NCBI GenBank assembly: GCA_034769895.1
Contig: CM068369.1
Span: 422,827,479 to 422,891,478, forward strand
DNA length: 64,000 bases
From: Magicicada septendecula
Taxonomy: Eukaryota; Arthropoda; Insecta; Hemiptera; Cicadidae
Reading direction: 5' to 3'
The notes beneath the pieces were generated by a model. It was not told where the DNA came from. It worked only from the letters and a program-made list of their open reading frames with translations, and made no database searches. A program made the translations under genes and the position numbers. Of this stretch, positions 12,263-22,575 are shown in pieces (the first letter of the stretch is position 1; each line of letters opens with the position of its first letter).

Positions 12263-12351
12263 GTGCCACACGTAACGGGCAGCAAAATGTATAATTTAAC
12301 AAATTGTGTGCAAATTTAAATTGTGTAGCCCTACACTTTGGAGCGCCAAAA
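12263..12351 (-). other. Two PBS-like motifs on the opposite strand
   Basis: Read on the minus strand, TTTTGGCGCTCCAAAGTGTA followed by GGGCT (about 12327-12351) and a weaker TTTTGCTGCCCGTTACGTGT followed by GGC (about 12263-12290) resemble the plus-strand motifs at 11825-12124. Both are preceded by TTATACA. They mark the turning point of an inverted arrangement. Confidence 0.5.
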
Positions 12352-13368
12352 TGTATAACAATACAACTTGCAAAACAAATATAAATTAATTTGTGCTGTG
12401 CCAACATGTAACTAACATTACTGTTAATATGTACCAATTACTGGAGTTTGGGTGTAATAGTAATAAGAGTAGTCATTGATTGAATTTTAACAAGTTTTCA
12501 TCAATTTATTAAAAAAAAGCAAAAGAATTTAATAAAATCTCATTTACTTCGTCATAAACCTTCATTATTGTTTGCTTAACGTTCAATTGTTGCAGTACAA
12601 TTATCATAAATAAATCTTATATCCTACAGTAACAAAATTATATTCTAAGTCTTTATTTGTTAATCTTAAAATTTCGACTGCTCAGTCTGATTTGTGTGGT
12701 TTACTACAGTTTTGTTTTATTTTCTTTATATAACTTTTACTATGTTACTTTATGCATTGTATACATATTACTCATTGATTATACATTGCATACATGTTAA
12801 TTATTGATAAAATGTAAATTGACTCAATTAATTGTTAATCATCAATGAAAATATGTATTAAATTTAAATTTGATTCTCTGAATCTCTATATCTACATTTT
12901 ACATCTCTTATTTATTTTTCTAAATTTCAAATTGTCTTTTAACTGTCTTTAGTTTTTCACATAAAATTTATAAATTGATTATTTGTCACCTTGATTCCGT
13001 AGCTCATACCCATGTCCGCCGTTGATCCGTAGGTCCTCTTCTGATGGAGTTCCCTGTACATTCCTACGGTTCCACTCGTTGTCCTCCAGTTACTCGTTCC
13101 TTATGGTCCCATCTGGTTGCTGTAGTGTAGAGTGATATGTTGCTCTGCACCTGCTGCTGTTGTTCTTGTAGACACCTCTATTGTTCTGCATAGCGTTCCT
13201 CTGCCTGATGTAACCTTGTTGCTTGTCTTGCGTGACGGACGTTGTGGGTGTAGACATCGTAGAGTATGTTCTATAATCGTATTAGTAACCAAACCAAGAG
13301 TTACTGTTTGATACTTAGATGAACATATCGTCCATCCGACTTTACAGTTCAATTAACAAAATTTAAAA

Positions 13369-13530
13369 ATCGCGTCGATACTGGACATAGCGTCCCGCCA
13401 CTTCTGGAGACTGATTGAGAGTAATTTCGCGTCGTTAACGGACATAGCGTCCTGCCGCTACTGAAGACTGATTGAGAGTAAGTTCGCGTCGTTAACGTCC
13501 CGCCGCTTCTGAAGACTGATTGAGAGAAAT
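13369..13530 (-). repeat. Three-copy tandem repeat, unit 48-57 bp
   Basis: The core CTGATTGAGAG recurs at about 13410, 13467 and 13515, each preceded by CCTGCCGC..CTGAAGA-like sequence and GACATAGCGT. The third copy lacks the GACATAG part. It lies at the edge of the inverted homologous segment and probably belongs to the LTR's transcribed leader. Confidence 0.75.
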
Positions 13531-13714
13531 TTGGCTTCATCCGTGTGCTTATTTATATTCGAGCATCTTACCGCACCTGTTGGGACAGACTTCAGCATGT
13601 CAGGAATTGCTTGGTGGCATCAGTTTCCCCACTATCGTCCAATTTCATACTTTCGCACATTTCTGCCAATTGCAATGTCTAATGTGGATTACAAGGTGCT
13701 CTAATGATGTCTGA
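13520..13714 (+). repeat. Inverted homologous segment, right copy
   Basis: Partner of 10705-10905 in the opposite orientation; see that entry for the shared pattern. On the minus strand it reads TATAAATAAGCACACGG into the tandem repeat at 13369-13530. Together the pair forms an inverted arrangement about 3 kb across, with the PBS-like motifs in the middle. Confidence 0.6.
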
Positions 13715-14185
13715 TTTAATTACACATGTTCAGTGTAATTACCATCGTAATCGCATAATTCGTGTAATTACTACGCTCTTAAAATCGCACAAATTCCCAC
13801 TGTACGTCCTTTTCATGCCGAATTCGCACTGCACTTGTGTCTTGTGTCTTAATTTTATACATATTTAGAAGTCTTTGCAATTTTTCTACCATTTACGGTT
13901 TTCTTATAATTAAATAAAAACTATAATTTAACATCTATTTGGGGTGAGATTGCAAACTTTCAGGCTTGAACCGGCCTTACGCACACACATTATTTACTAC
14001 TGTACACACTCTCAGCGACAATCGCATGATCGTGCAGGTCGGTTCCTGCATCTCTACATGCAGTATTTTTAACATCAACTCAGCTTACAATCTCAGACCT
14101 GCTTATTTATTACATATTTATTAATTTCATTTAAATATTTGTATAATCTATTACATGCACAGTACAGCATATGATTGTGCTGTCA

Positions 14186-14643
14186 TAATATATATAACGG
14201 ATCTTTACAGCTGTTTCCGTTTCTCTGTTCCCAACTTCCATTGTAACCTATCGTAGCATGTAAGTTCTTCTGAATTTCTCGCAACCATTGCTTCCACTAC
14301 GTAATCTCGCCAACTCCTCCAGGGATGTCCTCTTTTCCTCCTCACCGGTATCCATTCCAGTATTTTGCGGGGCCATCTGTCATCTTCCATTCTCTTCACA
14401 TGCCCAAACCAAGTCAATTGTCTTCTTTCTATTTCATCTATTATTGTCCTGTCAATATTCATCTCGGCTCTAATAGTCTCATTTCTAACCCTGTCTAATT
14501 ATGATCTTCTACAACTCCTCCTGAAGAAGTCCATTTCCGCTGCCATCAGTTTTTTCTTATTTATGTTTGAAACGTTCCAAACTTCTGCTCCATAAAGGAT
14601 TACACTTTGTACCATGCTATTATGTATGTATATATATATATAT
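14186..14643 (-). pseudogene. LINE 3' end: C-terminus of a non-LTR reverse transcriptase
   Basis: On the minus strand: ILYGAEVWN, then a basic segment, RNETI, IDEIERRQLTWFGHVKRMED, and the arginine-rich tail RRKRGHPWRSWRD. This is the standard C-terminal part of insect non-LTR (LINE) polymerases downstream of the palm. The 3' end is ...GATCCGTTATATATATTAT, identical in kind to the copy at 62586. Frameshifts are present. The rest of this copy continues at 17101-17530; the gap is a solo LTR inserted at a (TA)n stretch. Confidence 0.85.
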
Positions 14644-17096
14644 TGTAATAATTTGTGTTTGACGGTGTTAATAGACATGATGATGCCCCAGGTTCTGAGC
14701 GTCAATTTTTAATAATTCTTTTTATATTAAGAGTTCTTTTTATTTCAGCTCACGTTGGAGTCGTCAATTTGTAATAAAATGTTTATGGTGTTTTATTTAC
14801 TTATGTGAGACTCCCGTGTATCAAACGTCAAGTAATACGTTGAGGGTGGCAATTCGTAACAATTAAAATGTTGTTACCTGGTTTAATTAATGTGTTATTA
14901 ATAAATATATCTATTCGGTTGTGACCGATGAAACCTCCTGAAAATATATTATTAGGCAAACAAAATTATAATTATGTTCCTTTAATTTATAACCATACTA
15001 CAATATAGATTTAACTTAGTTTTCAGTGGTTGGGTAATATTAGCGATATGTATAGAGTATTGACTGAATGTAATGGGTATTTTTGTCAACCCTAGTCACT
15101 CGATGTTAGAAAATTCTATTCAAATTTTGTACTAAACACAAGCTAGTTCAGCAATCTCCCGTTCCACCAGCTGCAATCGTTTAGCGCTGTTACTTGTAAT
15201 AAGCGTACTTATAGGTTAGTTGTTCATCGGGTTTGAATCAACCTTTTTATAAATTATTCCAACCACTACGTATAGTATTTATTCTACAATAACTTCAAAC
15301 GTTATCTCATACAACAAAGATCCTTTATTAAATTTATCTATTAATTCACAGTCCCCGTCATCTCCAAAATAATAATATAATCAAATCGATCACACAAAAA
15401 ATATATCGATTGTAAATTAGTCAAATTCCATTGACTTATACAAATGAAAAATAATAATAAATAGTTCTTATCCCAGGGTTCGTAAAGTTCTTGGAACCAT
15501 TAGTAAGGCCAGGTAAAATGCATAATTAAGGTTACTCAAGTATTACAAGACAAGATTATTAACTCTAAATATATATTGAATTTAAAATAGGTTGTTTTTT
15601 ACCAAGTCGATGAAAACTCCGATTGGCCGTGGACGTCTATAAACAGTTGACAAGACTCAGCTTAACTCATCTTTATCCAGTAAAAGTGTTCTGGCCTTTA
15701 ATAAACTTGATTGTGGAGTGTACTGGGAAGCTCTCAGGAATTCTTCTGGCTGCTGTTCTTCTCCTATGATCTTGATAATTGTCGGTCCCGGTGGAATGAA
15801 ATTAGTATCCCAACTTCTTCTGCTTATGAAGGTTAACTCTGCAAGACGAGATCCTCGTATGTCTTTTCAATAATTCCGTTAGTTTCGTATTCTAATTCTC
15901 TTAACTGATCTTCTGGTTATAGTGGAAATCGTTTTAATAACGAATCCAGCGGAATTATCCTGGTGAATGAGGTGAGGGTTTTTCAACTCTTTTTACATGT
16001 ATTCAATTATAATTTGGAATTCTATTTAGTTTTATTACTCCTCAGTATTATGATAGAAATAGGTTTCAATGAGGGTTTTTTAATTTTGATTTATATTTCC
16101 TTCAGAAATTATCATTCATTTTTTTTTTATGTATCTGTCCATCTCAACTTAATAGCTTGTAACAATCAGAACGAATGATTCAATATCAACAACTCTTGTA
16201 CATTTCAGTTGCCTTAACAACCATTTTTTCCTGTCATTGGGTGAAATTAGATATCCTAGAGCCAGAATTATAGGATATTACTACTCTTTTTCAATAAAAT
16301 ACTCCATGCTTGGATTAATATTAAATTACCTAAAATTCTCGCCTAACCTTCCTTCTTAAACAGTAAATGTTTTACCATAGTTTCATTGGACTGGACTTCT
16401 TAAAAAGGTATTAATTTCCCTTCACAAATTTAGGCCTATAGGTTTTCTTACAACCGTTATAACATTATTTGGTTTTTTAACTTAATTTTCTTTTACCTGA
16501 CCTACTGTACAATTAATTATTGGTTAATGGTTAATTACATTGATTTTAATTTCCCGGTGTTTACTTTATTACTCTAATTAACTGGTCATGGAACCCTTCC
16601 TTAGTTTATAATATAATTATTAGAACTACTTGTCAAACATTGAACAGTGATTGCCCTCCTGGTCAAATTTACAAACATTAATTAAAACAACAGCATTATT
16701 CAAATTTAGACAATACTTAAAACTTAGTATAATGCCTAACACAGGTAACTATACTTGATTGTCTAAAGACAAATCTAACATAAATACAAACATAATTATT
16801 GATGAAGTATTCCTTATCTATTAAACAACATCAGTCTCTTACCATACTCAAAACATAACATAAATATTCTGTAAACATTAACATGTTACAGTATAAAACA
16901 AGCATAATTTATTATATTTAACTATTAATTGGTATGGTTTTTTTTTTATATTTAACATTAATTATTGCCTCTTTTGACTTGAGGCACTTCTCAGATGCAT
17001 TAACTACTGAGCAACCTTAATTCAGGGTATGGTCCTTGACCATGTTTCATTCAATTTTTATGTAACGTTGGGGGACCTCAACTTTGTTACGTTACA
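14644..17096 (-). mobile_element. Solo LTR (2453 bp) inserted in the LINE
   Basis: Bounded by TGT...ACA with a 4-bp target duplication ATAT (14640-14643 and 17097-17100). The two flanks join into one continuous LINE reverse-transcriptase sequence, which proves an insertion. On the minus strand the start TGTAACGTAACAAAG resembles the starts of the Gypsy-family LTRs at 27787 and 33899, so I orient it as minus. No gene is present inside. The lack of internal genes implies LTR-LTR recombination. Confidence 0.85.
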
Positions 17097-17100
17097 ATAT

Positions 17101-17530
17101 ATATGTTTCTTTGTATTTCTTGTTATACTTCTTTCCCATAGAAGAGAATTCAGCGTTTTTATAATGTTTCGCCCCTTAGTAACACGTTCTTGAATTTTAT
17201 CTTTGCTGCTTCCCTGTCTGTTGAAAATAACGCCTAAGTATTTACATGTCCAACACCTCTTATCATGTCCACATCCAATTTTAAGTCCTTAACTTCTTCG
17301 TTGCCCACTATCAGGTACTCACATTTTGCCATGTTTATCGTCAAACCAGCTGCGTCATATTCTTCTTTTAACTTTGTGACCATATACTCGAGGTCTTTAT
17401 CATCCTCCGCTACCACAATCTGGTCATCGGCAAAATATAGAGTGGACAGATTATCATCTCCTACTCTCAGCCCCATGCTTTTACACTTCTTTGTCCATCT
17501 TACTAGAGATCTTGCTATATTAATTTGGTA
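17101..17530 (-). pseudogene. LINE reverse transcriptase palm fragment
   Basis: Minus strand: WTKKCKSMGLRVGDDNLST, then the catalytic YFADDQIVVAE motif, and the thumb-proximal LTINMAKCEYLIVG. It is 5'-truncated at about 17530, as is common for LINEs, and continues across the solo LTR into 14643-14186. Together the two parts make about 890 bp of one element. Confidence 0.85.
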
Positions 17531-17534
17531 ATTA

Positions 17535-18580
17535 AATTATCTAATGATTCTTAAATTTGTAGAGGCATATAAAGAAATTAACATATTCCATTCAGAGTAG
17601 GTTGTTCAATGATGCTCTTATTATGATGATGCATAATTGGTGCTGCAGTACTTATGGTCACATATGTAACTTATTTTTATAAACTTTCATAGAAAAGTAT
17701 ATTTACCAAAACAGATACAAATTTTTAATTAATTAGTCATCCAAAGAGATGTTTTGTTAAAGAAGCAACAAGATTTTGTATATGCGTGAAACAGAAACAA
17801 TCAATATTCTTTCCATGTGCAGATTGAAGCATGGATTAAAATGTTCACATGAATAGTAGCAATTATATTATTATATTATTACTGGACAGGCAATTCACTC
17901 AAAGATGGAGCATAACCTGCATCTTCTTCTGTGTTACGTGGTCTTCAAGATTCTACAAAGGCTAAATCCATATTTTAAATTATTTCTGAACATTCATTTA
18001 TTTTATTATTTTATATAGTATAATGATTTCCAATAAAATTACATAAAAATTTATTTCAATGCAATAAAATTACATGTTTCTTGGAACATGTTCCTTCTCC
18101 AGCGATACTTGAATTAACTTTTGCCTATGTGATCAGCATGTATAGCAAAATTGAAAGTTAAGGGCATGGAAATGCGCGAAATGTTTACGGTCAGAGGGGA
18201 AAGGTGATGTGGAGGGTGTCGCTGTGAAATGTGAGAAGAGAATTGTTATCAGCGACGGTGCATCCAACCTATGAACATTAGTTCTAATAGTAACAAAAAG
18301 TCATGACTGTTAAAGTTTGTTTGTAAACTCATTGTTCTCTGGTAATCCAAGTCACGTTTCAATACAGATTAAAATACAGATTTAGTTATTGACAAATTCA
18401 TATTAAGCAGGAATAGACAGCAGTCGATGGTGGGGCGTTGTGACGAGACCGTAGAGGAGTTACAGGCAGTGCGTCGCGAGCCAGCAAAGGGTGCGCACCC
18501 AGACATCGGTTAACTTGTGTAGTGTGTTTTATTTTAACGTGTAGTAGTTTAATTTTAATGTGTTAACGACATCCACACGG
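17535..18580. other. AT-rich sequence, nothing assigned
   Basis: No coding or structured signal except in the last 160 bp (from about 18420). That part is less AT-rich, contains GGGTGCGCACCC, and leads into the hammerhead-like motif. Confidence 0.35.
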
Positions 18581-18585
18581 GACTG

Positions 18586-18626
18586 AAATCTGAAGATGAG
18601 GCCTTGTGCTTCGAAACACGTTATTT
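18586..18626 (+). ncRNA. Hammerhead-ribozyme-like motif (copy 2)
   Basis: AAAT (stem I) - CTGAAGA (18590-18596) - stem II GAGGC/GCTTC - GAAA (18613-18616) - small stem III ACACGT - GTT cleavage triplet - ATTT (18623-18626), which pairs with AAAT. Stem I differs in sequence from copy 1 (ATTC/GAAT) but pairs in both. About 30 bp downstream, ACGACGGATAAAAAAAGGTA matches the region after copy 1, so the two are diverged copies of one element. Confidence 0.6.
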
Positions 18627-18717
18627 AAATAAATACAATAAGTAGTTACACGACGGATAAAAAAAGGTAAATTAATTTTAATCTGTTTGTAAATGTGTCG
18701 CCACAAATCTCTATCTG

Positions 18718-18750
18718 CGTGCGTGTGTGTGTGTGTGTGTGTGCACACGC
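18718..18750. repeat. (GT)n microsatellite
   Basis: TGCGTGCGTGTGTG...GTGCACACGC. Simple repeat. Confidence 0.9.
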
Positions 18751-20209
18751 GCTCAAATTTTTCGTAAAAATAAAATGAAATGTAATACTGAAATGAAGGA
18801 AATTTCATAGATATTGAACATCGCATGTGATAACTTCAACTTTTCGCTTTATTTACAGTAAAACATTTGCCAGCTGGTAATACATAAATTATCTCAGTTC
18901 TCATTTATCTGTTTCTTTTACTGGTTGTAACACTTTTAGCGTTAGAAGATTTTAAAAGAGATTCTTTTCCTAAAGTTTTGTATTGAAATTATTTGCTTTT
19001 TAATTATTCTAGAAACAGTTTTTTGTTGTCCAGGATTAAAAAGATTCTTGCAATTAAATTAATACTAAGAACACGTTCCTTTATGTAATGATAAACTGGG
19101 GAGATAGTCGAGTATAATTAAGGAGTAGAAGTGTACAGTTTGCAAATTCCGTTGCGATAAGAACGGTCAGGGAGGTTGTAGTTTTTTACGTCTCAGCAGT
19201 ACATAATGACAGAATGAAACAAGACTCAGATATGTTTATAAAACATTCTGATATGTAACAGCAACAAATTCCGATACGTGTACTGTTCCAGTTGTATTTA
19301 TTGATTGATTTATTTCACTTTTGTTTGTAAACGTAGATAAATACAATTACAATATTAATACACACTCAACTCTTCTCTTGTAAAACTTTTACTGGTTGTT
19401 GAATTTAACACTCGTGTTCATTAAATATATTCTTCAACTATTTTTTTATTTATTTGTTTAATTCAATTATGATGTTTTGTTTATTTATATTTGAGTAATT
19501 ATTTAGTTGTAGATCCGTTGTTGAATGTATATAGAAATGTCCCATAAAAAGAATTCTTCTGAATATTTACTAATTAATTCTGATATTTTATAAATCAATT
19601 ATTGATTAAATAGTTAAATCAAGAGCAGGCATTAATTTTCTGTTTATTTGTTTACTAAAAAATGCAACTCATTAATTAGTAATACTGATTAATTATTTGT
19701 TGAAATAATTGTTGACAATTGTTGTTACTTTACAATTCAGTTACTTATTGCTCGTTCTAGACTAAATTCAATAAAATACATTCAGTTTATAATAACAAAC
19801 GGATTACAGATTATCCGTTTTTTTTTGCTTTTACCTAGCTCAGTTCAGTTACAATGAAAACTCTAGTTATAATCGATAGATTATTTATAATTGTTATCTG
19901 TCTCAAGGGTGACATCTTTTAATTTACAGAATAGAACGCCACAGCCTTACTTTACAATGCTCTTATAATATATTATATTGTTAGGTTAGACACCTTTAGT
20001 TATTAAAAATTAATAAACGAAAAGTTCATTTATTCTGAATAAATTTTAGGTTAGTTATAAGAACGTTAACACATGAAATCTTACGTCGGAATATGTTAAT
20101 TCCTCTAAATCAATTTAAAACAGTGTTGATTACTTATTGTATTATTGTTTCTTGCGTCAGTACACATGTGTATTATACTATACTGTTAATAGCTAAAATG
20201 TAAACAATG
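18751..20209. other. AT-rich sequence, nothing assigned
   Basis: No open frame of note. It is the left flank of the transposon at 20212, and its continuation to the right of that transposon starts at 25585. Confidence 0.35.
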
Positions 20210-20390
20210 TACCGTAAAACGGGGTGAATCGGAACACTTTTCAACTTTCAACGTAAAAAAAGTAACTAACGATTTTTTTTTTTAATTTGATTTTTTTACT
20301 AGAAACTTCGGTCTTGTTTTGTTCTTGCAATTTTGAGCAAAAACAAAACATTTTTAACAGTTTTTATATATTTTTTTATTTTTTTAGTTG

Positions 20391-20429
20391 TGTTCCGATT
20401 CACCCCGCAGAAAGGGGTGAATCGGAACA
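20391..20429. promoter_or_regulatory. Subterminal palindrome of the TIR motif
   Basis: TGTTCCGATTCACCCC, a 7-nt spacer, and GGGGTGAATCGGAACA form a perfect 16-bp inverted repeat of the terminal motif. Further single copies sit at about 20449, 20498, 25134 and 25541. Repeated subterminal copies of the TIR core are usually transposase-binding sites; that role is inferred. Confidence 0.7.
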
Positions 20430-22575
20430 CATGTTAAAATCTTTATTTGTTCCGATTCAGCGTTTAATAGGGTTAATAAAAACAAGTAATAATGATGAGG
20501 GGCGAATAGGAACATGTAGTTACTATCAAACAAAACCTTTATTTTCTATACAAGTAAATGTATGATTTTTCAAAAATTAGAAAACAACTTTGAACTCAAG
20601 AAAGATTAAAATTTATTGTAAGAAAATGTATTTGAATTGAGAAAGATAAAGATTTAATACAAATTCAATTCACTCATGTCGTTCACAAAAGTTATCATGT
20701 CCTTGAAATGAGCAGATGTTTGGCTGTTGTCATTTGGGTGAAGTTTCTTTATGACATCTTCTGGAAGGAATGCTGCCTCTTCCTCCGTTTCTTGAAATCT
20801 CCAGGTATTGGGGACCCTTTTGTAAAATTTTCCCACATATCCGTCGTCTTCTGGGTACAGGACTTTGGCCACATAGAGTCTGTATGACTTTTTTCCATGA
20901 ACTTTAACGAAAAGGAAGTCTCCTGGAGCAAATGTGTTCGGAAGTTGTGGACTTTCTGGGATTCCAAAATCTGGGTCCTCTTCAGAAGTTGTAGACAATA
21001 TGAACTCATTGTCACTGTCTTGAATAGAATAATTGGAGTTGGAATCTTCAGACGATGATCTTGTGAATAGTTTCCTTCGTTTCTTTTTTTGTCCTTTTAA
21101 CAAGTCTGACCAAGACTTTGGTTTGCCTTTTCTTGGTCCTGGTTCAGTTTGGCCAAGATCTGCCGTCACTTGACCTTGTTCTTCACCTAGTTCACTTTGG
21201 TCTGCCGTCACTTGCCCTTCAAAGTCCTTGACTTCAACACTCTTTCCAGGGGTGACTTTTACTTTGGTTCTCCTTTTCTTTGACTGAGGAGTGTCAAACT
21301 GTCTAAATGATTTCAACAGCTCTTTGAAAGCGTCACCAATAGACTCTACATGTGAAACAGGTGTTGTTCCTCCAGAGTTGGTGCTACTGCTGCCAGCATC
21401 AGTGTTGTTTGGGGCATCAGTGCTTGGCAGCATGTCAAGCACTTTTTTACGACACAAAGGATAAATACCGCATTTTTCAAACCCTGATAGGACATTCTTT
21501 TCTTGCAGGGAGTCGCAGAGTTTTCTGAATAAAGCAGGAAACTTGTCTTTTGGCACAGATGAGTCCCTTCTTCCAGGTCCTTGTTTCCATTCCTCCAATA
21601 TCTTGCGCCATGCCATCTTCATTGGTCGGAAGAAGGCGACGTCTAAGGGTTGTGTAATATGTGTCGAGTTGCCTGGTAGAAATATGAAGTGAATCTGGTT
21701 GTCATTGCAGGTTTTTATAATGTCCGTTGATAAGTGGGAGGCCAAATTGTCACCAATTAAAAATTTTGACCCTCCAAGATTCCGAAAATAGGGTATAGCA
21801 ATTGACTGTACCCAGTCCGCAGAACAAAAGGTGTCAAACCATCCACTCTTCGTCCTATTGTAACGAGAATTTCTTGGCCCTCCTTCCCTCCAACTGTCGT
21901 AGAGGTGCACCGCCTTATACACAACATATGGCGGCAATATTGTTCCATCAGCAGAAGCGGCAAACATCACAGACGTGGATGCTTTCGATGAATTCATCAC
22001 CCTCTCCGGGTATTTGCAGCCTCGCCTAAAAATGAGTTTTTTTTCTTCCCGGATCGTCGCATAAGTTCGTCTCATCGTAGTTGACGATGTTACTAGGAGG
22101 AACATCCTTTAACTCTTTTTCGAGTTCATCAAAATAGCAGTTGATTACATCTGGTGAGACTGTTGCCCTAGATCTTTTTATATTTTGACACATTCGAGAG
22201 GAGACTACTTCTTTGTGTCATTTTAAAAATGATACAACAAAATCTGTGCCAGGACAGTTTTTCTTGAACTGACGCACTATTTTTCCTTGCCTCTCTAGAT
22301 AATCATTTACTAGTAATCGTAGGGTAAGTGAGTCTATTGGGTAGCCCCAATTGCTGCATGTTTTGATACGGTCTACTATTAAAGCCTCTTCTTCAGCACT
22401 GAGTACTGTCTGCCCTCCTCTTTTTCTTAACTGGCTTCCGAATTTGAGATGTCTGTGTAATGTTGTAACTGATAGAGAATATTTTTCTGCACATTTTCTC
22501 AGGGATTTACCATTTTTTACTTCTTCTAAAGCCTTTTCCATATCGCTAGGATTGGGGGTTGACTTTTTTCGTATA

